From Planctomycetota bacterium (GTDB taxonomy: Bacteria; Planctomycetota; Phycisphaerae; WQYP01): a stretch of DNA of 6,135 nucleotides. A program made the position numbers and the translations under genes. Numbering within the stretch: position 1 is the first letter of the stretch; the number at the start of each line of letters is the position of its first letter. Positions 1 to 6,130 of this stretch are shown piece after piece. The notes below the pieces were generated by a model. That model was not told the origin of the DNA, did no database searches, and saw only the letters and a program-made list of their open reading frames with translations. The DNA is taken from positions 1 to 6,135 of the forward strand of contig JAJXZA010000030.1 of NCBI GenBank assembly GCA_021780285.1, in the 5' to 3' direction.

Positions 1-1640
1 GAACTTGATTCCTGATTTTCTCCACCCGGCGAGCCAAGGCCGCCTGCCCAGGAATGGCCTGCCCACACGTCAAAGGTGCGCAGGAGCGGGAAGCGATTAT
101 CCTTGCGGTTCCAGTTGGCGTATTCCATTGCCACGAGCGTGATCATTGGGCCGAATTTCTTGAGGAAGTCGGGATCCTGCATGGCCAACAGGGCGGTGCT
201 GTACGTGAAATAGCCGTAATGAAAATGCTGATCGTTGAATTTTGCCGAGTCGTAGCTGTCCTTAAAGCCTACCAAAGCATGCCAGTTGTTATACCATGCG
301 AAGTAATGGGCCGCCTCGCCAGGGGAGTAGGTAAGCCAGTCGCCCAGGGCGTGGCTTGCTTCGTGCCGCAGCTTGTTGGCAAGCGGATTGCCCAGCTCAT
401 GGGCCATTGCCATGTATTGGGCAAAGCGCAATAAATCTTTGCCACCCCAATAGGTGTCGTCACCGTAGTTGGGGTTATTGGCGCAATGTGCCAGCAAAGT
501 CTTCATGATGGTGGTATTGAAACCAGCGGCCTTGGCAAAAGTCCCCGGGGCCGGCAAGAATGGCAGGAAACCACCGAAGCTCCACGAGAGTTTGAAATTA
601 TTGCCAACACAAGTTTTAAGCGGCCCGCGAGGCGAAAAGTACGAAGGTCCGTTAAGGTTAAGAGTGTAATGAGCCTGCATCCATTGGTGGGGCAGCCAGC
701 TCTGGGCCACTAACGGCGGGCTATTGGGCACAAGGGCCTTCGTGAGCACATGCCATGTTGTGGTCACCCTTCCGCTGGACGCGTCGTAAGTCCAGTCGTA
801 ATGACTTCCAATGGGTAGGGACGCCGCCACTGGACGATAAAACGCCAGATCGCGTCGGGCGTTAAGCGGGGCGATCGCCGCAAAGGGCGTGGCGCTGCTT
901 TCGGAGATATCCAGGCGTGTGTGGTTAGACGTGGACTGGGTCATGACCGAATTGGGCGGCAAGTAAATACCATACATACGATTGGCCACGCGAATGATGA
1001 GGCTGCGCCGATAATAGGGAAAACTCGCCTTATTTCCATCGGGTCGAAGAAACACGGCGTTATTGTCGGCGGTAATTGTCAGCGAAGCCCCGTGCGGCTG
1101 TATCCACACGAGCGGCATGCCTTCGCCCAGCGTTACATCGAGATATTTTTGTGATTGCTGCACCAGCCTGAACGTAAGCGTCCAATCGCCCCATCGTTTT
1201 ACCTGTACGCCGGTGTCGGTAAACCCTTGCTCGCCTACCTGCAGCGGCGCGTTGCATACAGCATCGGTGCCGTCGGCATTCGAGTGCTTTGGAAAAAAGA
1301 GATTAATGCCTTGGTTAGTGGGGTCCACACGCCAGGGATAACTCCACAAATTGCCGGAAGCCTTGCCGCGGAGCAGCCACGTCCAGTATTTGTTGGTGGG
1401 GATGGCTTTACGCGTGGATGCTACCAGCGGAAACTGCCATGCCAGCATGCGCTGGGCGCCTGGCCCGGCAGATTTTGGCGGGTAAGATGCATAAGAACCA
1501 CCGCCCACGGGCACGACAGGCGGGTGCGCCGCCGCCAAGTCGCCGACATTTGTTGTGACCACAAAACCAAGAAGGGCCAGAAGAGTCCGCGTGACTTTAT
1601 AAAAGCGAGCAGGGGTAATTGAGTAGTTAAAGGACTTCAC
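1..1640 (-). CDS. Secreted GH81 endo-beta-1,3-glucanase (3' end outside window)
   Basis: An open frame of 546 codons runs from a GTG at 1640 to the window edge with no stop, so the C-terminus is missing. I chose the GTG because GGAG lies 7 nt upstream. Residues 1-38 look like a Sec signal peptide: Lys/Arg-containing start, hydrophobic stretch at about 19-30, and Ala36-Ala37-Ala38 as a cleavage site. The mature part carries hallmarks of glycoside hydrolase family 81: PTNKYWTWLLRG (81-92), DDTYWGGKDLLRFAQ (394-408), WYNNWHALVGF (449-459), FNDQHFHYGYF (468-478), GHSWAGGLG, and GGENQESSS at the window edge. In this family the Asp of NDxHFHYG and the two Glu of the NQESSSE signature are the catalytic residues of an inverting enzyme; here Asp470 and Glu544 are visible and the last Glu would fall just outside. 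It should cleave internal beta-1,3 bonds of laminarin, curdlan, callose or fungal wall glucan outside the cytoplasm. Family assignment is near certain; substrate is inferred. Confidence 0.95.
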   Translation of the reverse strand, partial: MKSFNYSITPARFYKVTRTLLALLGFVVTTNVGDLAAAHPPVVPVGGGSYASYPPKSAGPGAQRMLAWQFPLVASTRKAIPTNKYWTWLLRGKASGNLWSYPWRVDPTNQGINLFFPKHSNADGTDAVCNAPLQVGEQGFTDTGVQVKRWGDWTLTFRLVQQSQKYLDVTLGEGMPLVWIQPHGASLTITADNNAVFLRPDGNKASFPYYRRSLIIRVANRMYGIYLPPNSVMTQSTSNHTRLDISESSATPFAAIAPLNARRDLAFYRPVAASLPIGSHYDWTYDASSGRVTTTWHVLTKALVPNSPPLVAQSWLPHQWMQAHYTLNLNGPSYFSPRGPLKTCVGNNFKLSWSFGGFLPFLPAPGTFAKAAGFNTTIMKTLLAHCANNPNYGDDTYWGGKDLLRFAQYMAMAHELGNPLANKLRHEASHALGDWLTYSPGEAAHYFAWYNNWHALVGFKDSYDSAKFNDQHFHYGYFTYSTALLAMQDPDFLKKFGPMITLVAMEYANWNRKDNRFPLLRTFDVWAGHSWAGGLGSPGGENQESS

Positions 1641-1647
1641 TCTTATT

Positions 1648-1651
1648 CTCC
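1648..1651 (-). promoter_or_regulatory. Shine-Dalgarno site of the GH81 gene
   Basis: GGAG on the minus strand ends 7 nt before the GTG at 1640. It decides the start codon, because the frame stays open further upstream with no ATG nearby. I could not find a convincing -35/-10 pair in the gap above it. Confidence 0.65.
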
Positions 1652-1784
1652 AGTGAGTAAATCTGGCGTGAGCGACCACAATCGCAGCATCGCCCTGCAC
1701 AGCCGCGCAAGCCGGCATTATGAATGGATGGGAAGAAAGGGAGTTTATCAGCTTGAGCTAAAAAGGACAAATGTACCCGGCTGA

Positions 1785-1807
1785 ATCGGAGGCTCCGAGG
1801 CTCCGAT
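1785..1807. repeat. Hairpin-forming repeat in the trx-GH81 gap
   Basis: ATCGGAG at 1785-1791 and CTCCGAT at 1801-1807 form a perfect 7-bp inverted repeat around a 9-nt loop. The unit GGCTCCGA also occurs twice in tandem, at 1791-1798 and 1799-1806, so the element can fold in more than one register. It lies 38 bp beyond the stop codon of the thioredoxin-like gene on the minus strand. No T-run follows directly (the nearest is 5 Ts at about 1761-1765), so an intrinsic terminator is only weakly supported. It may be a transcript-end or processing hairpin, or a copy of a dispersed intergenic repeat. The rest of the 1641-1844 gap shows nothing I can name. Confidence 0.4.
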
Positions 1808-1844
1808 CACTATAAGCGAAGTGCTGTTAATTGCGCGGCGCCGG

Positions 1845-2375
1845 TTACGGATGATGGGGGAGCGCACGGTGTAAAAACGCCGCAAGCTCAGTGGCCGTCA
1901 TGGTATGACCGATTATGATTGCGCGGCCGGCGGTATCGGCAATTACAATGGTTGGAATTACCTCTTGGCCGTAGCTTGCCAACAGTTTGCCACCACGGGA
2001 AGTGCTGGTGTCTATTGATAGCGGCACAAAATGCTCGGTTACCAGTCGCTGTATCTTGGTGTCGGGCCAGACTGCGGCCCGCATCTCTCGGCAGGGGGCA
2101 CACCAGTCAGCCCAGAAATCAATCACAATAGGGCGGTGCAGGGTGCGAGCCTCAGCTTTGGCCATTTTAAGGCTCGTTAGCCAGCGAATATTGTCAGGGC
2201 CTTTGGTCAGGCCAATATAGGGGGCGATGTACCGGCGAAAGAGAGGCAATTGAACAATAGCGACGATGGCAATCAATACTACGGCGATAAGAATAACAGT
2301 ACGGGTACGGTAATGGTTTGTTCCAGCAGGGCTGTTTGGAGTCGGATTAGGCTGTGAGAGTGTGCTTGGTTCCAT
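1845..2375 (-). CDS. Membrane-anchored thioredoxin-fold protein (WCAPC)
   Basis: From the ATG at 2375 the protein has 176 residues. The first 25 residues are polar and Pro/Asn/Ser/Thr-rich, followed by one hydrophobic segment at about 26-46, then a thioredoxin domain. The domain has PIVIDFWADWCAPC with the CxxC cysteines at 92 and 95, and the cis-proline motif VIPT with Pro141. It resembles the C-terminal domain of DsbD and related thiol-disulfide proteins more than cytosolic thioredoxin. A single-pass anchor with the redox domain on the outer face is likely but inferred. It probably reduces or shuttles disulfides for envelope proteins; the partner is unknown and no cytochrome c maturation genes are visible. 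The frame extends upstream to an ATG at 2471, adding 32 residues, but that would run through the divergent promoter region. A good -35/-10 pair ends 7 nt before the ATG at 2375, so I prefer the shorter form. Confidence 0.88.
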   Translation of the reverse strand: MEPSTLSQPNPTPNSPAGTNHYRTRTVILIAVVLIAIVAIVQLPLFRRYIAPYIGLTKGPDNIRWLTSLKMAKAEARTLHRPIVIDFWADWCAPCREMRAAVWPDTKIQRLVTEHFVPLSIDTSTSRGGKLLASYGQEVIPTIVIADTAGRAIIIGHTMTATELAAFLHRALPHHP

Positions 2376-2382
2376 AATGAGG

Positions 2383-2411
2383 AAGATACCGTCGGCGAAG
2401 GTTGCCTCCAA
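2383..2411 (-). promoter_or_regulatory. Putative promoter of the thioredoxin-like gene, leaderless spacing
   Basis: On the minus strand TTGGAG (2411-2406) and TATCTT (2388-2383) are separated by 17 bp. The -10 box ends 7 nt before the ATG at 2375, so transcription would begin at or next to the start codon. No Shine-Dalgarno sequence lies between. The prediction rests on sequence alone. Confidence 0.5.
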
Positions 2412-2444
2412 ATGCCGTCGGGAGGGTAATGCACCTAAATACCA

Positions 2445-2472
2445 TTCATTGAATGCCAAATCGCTGTACAAT
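2445..2472 (+). promoter_or_regulatory. Putative promoter of the cca-like gene, leaderless spacing
   Basis: TACAAT (2467-2472) matches the -10 consensus at five of six positions, and a weak TTCATT (2445-2450) sits 16 bp upstream. Seven bases separate the -10 box from the ATG at 2480, and no Shine-Dalgarno sequence is present. Transcription would therefore start at about the A of the ATG. The -35 half is poor, so this is a moderate call. Confidence 0.45.
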
Positions 2473-2479
2473 TTACGTT

Positions 2480-3715
2480 ATGTCCAAGGACTTAACAGCA
2501 CAGCATGTCGCTACCGATATTGTGCGGCAACTCCAGCAGGCGGGATATGTGGCTTATTTTGCCGGTGGCTGTGTGCGCGACCAGATCATGCAGCTTGAGC
2601 CAAAAGATTTTGATGTCGCCACCTCTGCTCGGCCGGCTCAAATACTCCAATTGTTTCCTCACGGCCAAAAGGTGGGCGCTGCATTTGGCGTCATTCTCGT
2701 TCACAGGCGAGGCTGGCCCATTGAAGTAGCAACCTTTCGTTCGGATGGCCGCTATGAAGATGGACGCCATCCGGTGGACATTACCTTTGCTGATGCCCAG
2801 CGCGATGCCCACCGGCGCGATTTTACCTGCAATGGTCTTTTCTGGGACCCGATTGCCGGTGTGTTGCACGATTATGTAGGCGGCCAAGCTGATATTCAAA
2901 ACAAAATCCTGCGGGCCATTGGCGATGCCGCCGCCCGGTTTGCCGAAGATCATTTACGCGTTCTTCGAGCGGTTCGTTTTGCGGCACGGCTGGACTTTGA
3001 CATCGAGCCGGCAACCTGGCATGCCATGCAGCGGGCTGCGGCTGATATTTCGGGAGTAAGCCGTGAGCGCATCGGCGAAGAACTGCGGCATATTATGCGG
3101 CATCCTACGCGAGGCCGGGCAGGGCAGTTATTATTCGAGTCTGGCTTGCTCTCCCATATTTTGCCCATCGCCACGGCTAACCATAGCGGCGAGCGGCCGG
3201 GATGCCTCGGCACCCTGCCGGCACACATTAGCTTTGGTGCGGGGTTGACAGCGCTTGTTTTAGAGTATTGCCCGGCAGCACCCGCCGCCCGGCAAACGGC
3301 CGATGCCCTTCGTACGGCGCTTGCGCTTAGCAGCCATGAGACGGCCGATGTCGGGTGGTTACTGGAGAACCTGGTGGTGCTGGAGAAGTGGCGGGATTTG
3401 CCGCTTGCCCGGTTCAAACGCCTGTTGGCTCATCGGCTAAGCGATAATCTGCTGGCACTTTACTCCACGCGAGCGCCCAAGCAGCAGGCTGAGATTCTGC
3501 GGCAGCGCATAGCGGAACTTCGCGCCGATGGGGTAGCACCGGAACCCTTTGTAACCGGTGAAGATTTAATTCACCTTGGTGCGACGCCTGGCCCGCAGTT
3601 TAAGCAGTGGCTTTATGACCTCTATGACCTGCAGCTTGAGAACCGCTTACCGGATCGGGCTGCAGCCTTGAAGGCTGCACGTCAGATGCTTGGAGCCAAG
3701 GCCGCGGGCGGATAA
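2480..3715 (+). CDS. cca: CCA tRNA nucleotidyltransferase / poly(A) polymerase family protein
   Basis: The 411-residue protein is a class II nucleotidyltransferase. The head domain has GGCVRD (29-34) and KDFDVAT with the metal-binding pair Asp43 and Asp45. VATFRSDGRYEDGRHP (83-98) and RRDFTCNGLFWDP (112-124) follow. The neck has EDHLRVLRAVRFAARL (156-171), fitting the EDxxR nucleotide-selecting motif with Glu156, Asp157 and Arg160, and then SRERIGEEL (194-202). The C-terminal half is less conserved and I see no HD phosphohydrolase motif. Family members add CCA to tRNA 3' ends or poly(A) to RNA; sequence alone does not separate the two safely, though the head and neck read more like CCA enzymes than E. 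coli PcnB. The initiator tRNA in this window lacks an encoded CCA, so the cell needs this activity. An ATG at 2453 would add nine residues but lies upstream of the -10 box, so 2480 is preferred. It is divergent from the trx-like gene. Confidence 0.93.
   Translation: MSKDLTAQHVATDIVRQLQQAGYVAYFAGGCVRDQIMQLEPKDFDVATSARPAQILQLFPHGQKVGAAFGVILVHRRGWPIEVATFRSDGRYEDGRHPVDITFADAQRDAHRRDFTCNGLFWDPIAGVLHDYVGGQADIQNKILRAIGDAAARFAEDHLRVLRAVRFAARLDFDIEPATWHAMQRAAADISGVSRERIGEELRHIMRHPTRGRAGQLLFESGLLSHILPIATANHSGERPGCLGTLPAHISFGAGLTALVLEYCPAAPAARQTADALRTALALSSHETADVGWLLENLVVLEKWRDLPLARFKRLLAHRLSDNLLALYSTRAPKQQAEILRQRIAELRADGVAPEPFVTGEDLIHLGATPGPQFKQWLYDLYDLQLENRLPDRAAALKAARQMLGAKAAGG
3661..3679. repeat. 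Perfect inverted repeat inside the end of the cca-like gene
   Basis: TGCAGCCT and AGGCTGCA form a perfect 8-bp stem with a 3-nt loop (TGA), about 35 bp before the stop codon of the cca-like gene. No T-run follows, so it is not a standard terminator. It encodes an Ala-Ala-Leu-Lys-Ala-Ala stretch, and the symmetry may simply reflect Ala codons on either side. A role in protecting the mRNA 3' end is possible but unsupported. Confidence 0.3.
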
Positions 3716-3726
3716 ATTACAAAGGT

Positions 3727-3749
3727 GCGGCGGTTATACTGCTGCGTTT
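3727..3749 (+). terminator. Possible weak terminator after the cca-like gene
   Basis: GCGGCGG (3727-3733) and CTGCTGC (3739-3745) can form a 7-bp RNA stem with two G-U pairs around the loop TTATA, starting 12 nt after the stop codon. Only a short GTTTA follows, so the U-tract is poor. Read-through into chdC is plausible, and no clear separate chdC promoter is visible. Confidence 0.3.
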
Positions 3750-3789
3750 AGACCGCTCGTTTCGGCGTGCGGAAGTTTATAACTCTGTT

Positions 3790-3793
3790 GGAG
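3790..3793 (+). promoter_or_regulatory. Shine-Dalgarno site of chdC
   Basis: GGAG ends 7 nt before the ATG at 3801, the same spacing as at the GH81 start. It favours 3801 over the internal ATG at 3903 (residue 35), which has no such site but lies just before the conserved domain. Confidence 0.65.
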
Positions 3794-3800
3794 CATTATT

Positions 3801-4592
3801 ATGGCGGAAGTGATTCATGGGCATGGCCCGCAAGCCGCATCGCATGGAACCGCCGGTCGGCCGGCAACCGAGGCCCAGGCGGCCGCGGGCGGCAAACCGG
3901 CCATGCGCCGGCAGTTTATTTCGTTTGCGTTTTACAAGCTTATGGCCGAGTTCCGACGGTTGCCGCAGGAACAGCAGCGCGCCATGCTCGGCGATTTGGT
4001 AGGCCTTATCGGCAAAAACGATACTTCCAAAATGCTTCTGCTTACTTATAGCTGCGTGGGCACGCGGCCTGACGTTGACTTTATGCTCTGGAAAATCAGC
4101 TACGAGGTTGAGCATCTGCAGAACCTCTCCGCGGCTATGAACCGCCTGCCCATCGGCGGATATTTACTCTCGCCCTACAGCTATCTTGCACAGAGCAAGC
4201 GGAGCACATATGTGGATAAAATTGACCCATCGCACGACGACATTCGCACCAACCTTGTGCCCGGCCGGCGGAAGTACAATTTTGTTTATCCGTTTGTAAA
4301 AACACGTGATTGGTATCTGCTAAGCAAACCGACGCGTCAGGGCATTATGGATGAGCACATTGCCGTTGGCACCAAATATGCGTCGGTAAAACTTAACACC
4401 ACCTACAGTTTTGGTCTGGATGATCAGGAGTTTGTGGTGGCATTTGAAACCGACAAGCCCGATGATTTTTTAGACCTCGTGCAGGAACTGCGCGAAACCG
4501 AAGGCAGCCGTTTCACGCTGCGCGACACGCCGATTTTCACCTGCGTGCAAACGCCCATGGCCGATATTGTAAAGCAGTTGGCCGACGTGTAA
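3801..4592 (+). CDS. chdC: ChdC/HemQ-type coproheme decarboxylase (chlorite dismutase family)
   Basis: The 263-residue protein has an Ala/Gly-rich extension of about 35 residues, then a chlorite-dismutase-like fold. Key motifs are VYPFVKTRDWYLL (162-174), IMDEH (182-186), FGLDDQEFVVAFET (204-217), LRETEGSRF (230-238) and DTPIF (242-246). His186 matches the proximal haem ligand. Tyr163 and Lys167 match the YPxxK motif, whose Tyr is the catalytic radical residue of coproheme decarboxylase. The enzyme would use peroxide to convert coproheme to haem b, the last step of the coproporphyrin-dependent pathway, in the cytoplasm. At the distal position that is Arg in true chlorite dismutases and Gln in Firmicute ChdC, I align Leu198, seven residues before Gly205. 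This argues against chlorite dismutase activity. No other haem genes are visible. It starts 85 bp after the cca-like gene on the same strand and converges on aroC. Family confidence is high; exact reaction is moderately sure. Confidence 0.9.
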   Translation: MAEVIHGHGPQAASHGTAGRPATEAQAAAGGKPAMRRQFISFAFYKLMAEFRRLPQEQQRAMLGDLVGLIGKNDTSKMLLLTYSCVGTRPDVDFMLWKISYEVEHLQNLSAAMNRLPIGGYLLSPYSYLAQSKRSTYVDKIDPSHDDIRTNLVPGRRKYNFVYPFVKTRDWYLLSKPTRQGIMDEHIAVGTKYASVKLNTTYSFGLDDQEFVVAFETDKPDDFLDLVQELRETEGSRFTLRDTPIFTCVQTPMADIVKQLADV

Positions 4593-4609
4593 TGGCGGCT
4601 TGACCCCAA

Positions 4610-5794
4610 TCAGCGAGGCAGTTGTTCGGCGGCCTGTTTGCCTAATTCGCGGGCGGCTGCGAGAAAGCTGTCGTAGTTGGTTCGCATTTCGGCCAGCGAA
4701 TCGCCGCCGAACTTTTCAACCATACTGCGGGCAATTTCAAAGGCAATGACATTTTCCACCACCACCGCCGCCGCCGAGACGGCACAGACGTCGCTGCGCT
4801 CATAGTCCGCCTTGCCGGCGGCTTTGGTGTTGAGGTCTACGCTGGGCATCGGCTTTTTTAGCAAAGTACTGATGGGCTTCATGGCGGCTCTTACCACAAT
4901 GGGCTGCCCGTTGGTCATGCCGCCTTCCAGCCCGCCGGCATTGTTGGTTTCGCGGATAAATCCAAGATTGGGGCTGTTTCGCTCGGCAGGGTCGTACATA
5001 ATGGGATCATGCACTTCTGAGCCGGGTATTTCAGCTGTTTTGAACCCCAGACCAATCTCGACCCCTTTAATGGCCTGAATACCCATGACCTCCGCGGCAA
5101 TGCGGCTATCAAGCTTCCAGTCCCAGTGAACACAACTGCCCAGCCCGATGGGGCAGCCATAGACGCGGGTTTCAACAACGCCGCCCAGTGTGTCGCCCTC
5201 GATTTTGGCGGATTTAATGAGGTCAATCATAGCCTGCGAGGCTCGCTCATCGGGGCAGTAAACCTCGCTGGCGTCGCGGCGCGTCAGCAGGTCTTCGGGC
5301 GAGTCAGATGGGCTGACATTAGCCGCTGCGCCGGCAATTCGGGTGACAAACCCCACCACGCTAATGCCAAAAGCGCCCAGCAGTGAGCGGCAAAGCGCAC
5401 CCACGGCCACCCGGTTGGCTGTTTCGCGGGCGCTGGCGCGTTCGAGGGTTTCGCGGCAATCGGTCGTGAGCCACTTGATGGAGCCGGCAAGGTCGGCATG
5501 ACCGGGTCGCGGCTTAACCAGAGCGGGGGTTTCGTCGAGGCGACTGTCTTTGTTGGCAATTTGCAGCACCAGCGGCGAGCCAATCGCTTTGCCGCGCCGT
5601 ACACCGGTCAGGAATGTAGCGGTATCAGTTTCGATACGTTGGCGTCCGCCGCGGCCATAGCCGCCTTGCCTTCGCCGAAGTTCAGAATTAATGATTTCAC
5701 TGTTAATTGGCAAGCCCGCGGGCAGGCCTTCAATGATGCTGATAAGAGCCGGTCCATGCGATTCACCCGCCGTTCGATACGTTAATGTAGCCAT
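4610..5794 (-). CDS. aroC: Chorismate synthase
   Basis: From the ATG at 5794 the protein has 394 residues, slightly above the usual length of about 350-390. It converts 5-enolpyruvylshikimate-3-phosphate to chorismate with reduced FMN, the last common step before aromatic amino acids, folate and quinones. The family signatures are all present: TAGESHGPAL (8-17), RRRQGGYGRGGRQ (40-52), RPGHAD (96-101), ERASARETA (118-126) and RSDVCAV (333-339), with no frameshift. The frame continues upstream to an ATG at 5974, but those 60 extra residues are translated from a terminator hairpin and intergenic sequence and match nothing in the family. The protein starting MATLTYRTAGESHG fits family N-termini; a start three codons earlier at 5803 is a minor alternative. 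A -10-like box ends 6 nt before 5794 and there is no Shine-Dalgarno sequence. Its stop is 17 bp from that of chdC, with no terminator hairpin seen between. Confidence 0.98.
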   Translation of the reverse strand: MATLTYRTAGESHGPALISIIEGLPAGLPINSEIINSELRRRQGGYGRGGRQRIETDTATFLTGVRRGKAIGSPLVLQIANKDSRLDETPALVKPRPGHADLAGSIKWLTTDCRETLERASARETANRVAVGALCRSLLGAFGISVVGFVTRIAGAAANVSPSDSPEDLLTRRDASEVYCPDERASQAMIDLIKSAKIEGDTLGGVVETRVYGCPIGLGSCVHWDWKLDSRIAAEVMGIQAIKGVEIGLGFKTAEIPGSEVHDPIMYDPAERNSPNLGFIRETNNAGGLEGGMTNGQPIVVRAAMKPISTLLKKPMPSVDLNTKAAGKADYERSDVCAVSAAAVVVENVIAFEIARSMVEKFGGDSLAEMRTNYDSFLAAARELGKQAAEQLPR

Positions 5795-5801
5795 GGTGGG
5801 C

Positions 5802-5830
5802 ATGATACCAAATGCCGCGATATGGCGCAA
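5802..5830 (-). promoter_or_regulatory. Putative aroC promoter, leaderless spacing
   Basis: On the minus strand TTGCGC (5830-5825) and TATCAT (5807-5802) are separated by 17 bp. The -10 box matches consensus at five of six positions and ends 6 nt before the ATG at 5794. The alternative ATG at 5803 would lie inside the -10 box, which favours 5794. No ribosome binding site is visible. Confidence 0.5.
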
Positions 5831-5880
5831 GCTCTGCGCTTGTGCGGATGCCCGCTCGCGATTCTCCTGGCGGGGGGAGT

Positions 5881-5900
5881 CGGTTCCATCAAGGGAACCG
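5881..5900. repeat. Inverted repeat upstream of aroC
   Basis: CGGTTCC (5881-5887) and GGAACCG (5894-5900) form a perfect 7-bp inverted repeat with a 6-nt loop, centred about 96 bp upstream of the aroC start and about 63 bp upstream of the -35 box. It could be a binding site for a dimeric regulator or a hairpin in a longer leader if another promoter exists. No T-run follows on either strand, and there is no direct evidence of function. Confidence 0.35.
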
Positions 5901-5942
5901 CATATCAAAGCGCCAAACTTTTGATCAAGACTTGAAAAGGGG

Positions 5943-5972
5943 ATAAATAAAAATGGCCAGCATGGGGCTGGC
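5943..5972 (-). terminator. Second intrinsic terminator behind tRNA-fMet
   Basis: Read on the minus strand, GCCAGC (5972-5967) and GCTGGC (5961-5956) form a 6-bp stem with loop CCCAT, followed after two bases by TTTTTATTTAT. The stem sequence is shared with the terminator at 6023-6053, so the two look like diverged copies. It would catch read-through from the tRNA gene before aroC. The plus-strand side lacks a T-run, so it acts in one direction only. Confidence 0.65.
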
Positions 5973-6022
5973 ATGGCCCTTAATGACTTTGAGCAGGAGA
6001 GCAGGTGATCAGTAGAGCTATT

Positions 6023-6053
6023 AAAAAAGGCCAGCTTCGGGCTGGCCCTTTTT
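6023..6053 (-). terminator. Intrinsic terminator of tRNA-fMet
   Basis: GGCCAGC (6029-6035) and GCTGGCC (6041-6047) form a perfect 7-bp stem with a 5-nt loop. Six As lie on the left and CTTTTT on the right, so either strand would produce a hairpin followed by a U-tract. It begins 3 bp beyond the tRNA 3' end and most likely ends the tRNA transcript. The symmetry would also stop transcription from the opposite side. Confidence 0.85.
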
Positions 6054-6056
6054 GAA

Positions 6057-6130
<74 letters not shown>

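Noticed and set aside
54..1622. Several plus-strand open frames of 66-155 codons across the first 1.6 kb
   Set aside because: They lie antisense to the GH81 gene, show no recognisable motifs, and the minus-strand frame is continuous with strong family signatures.
2376..2471. A 32-residue N-terminal extension of the thioredoxin-like protein from the ATG at 2471
   Set aside because: It would cover the divergent promoter region, and a -35/-10 pair sits just upstream of the ATG at 2375.
2453..2479. A nine-residue longer cca-like protein from the ATG at 2453
   Set aside because: This ATG lies upstream of the TACAAT box and has no Shine-Dalgarno sequence; the conserved domain does not need it.
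2492..3417. Minus-strand frames of 63-155 codons opposite the cca-like gene
   Set aside because: They are antisense to a gene with intact class II nucleotidyltransferase motifs and have no motifs of their own.
3717..3740. TTACAA ... TATACT as a chdC promoter
   Set aside because: The spacer is only 12 bp, and TATACT overlaps the possible terminator hairpin; no better -35 at 16-18 bp was found.
5919..5939. Imperfect palindrome around TTGATCAA upstream of aroC
   Set aside because: Pairing needs a 3-nt bulge and a one-base loop, so it is not a convincing hairpin or operator.
5795..5974. A 60-residue N-terminal extension of AroC from the ATG at 5974
   Set aside because: It is translated from the terminator hairpin, the inverted repeat and the promoter, and chorismate synthases begin close to the GESHG motif.
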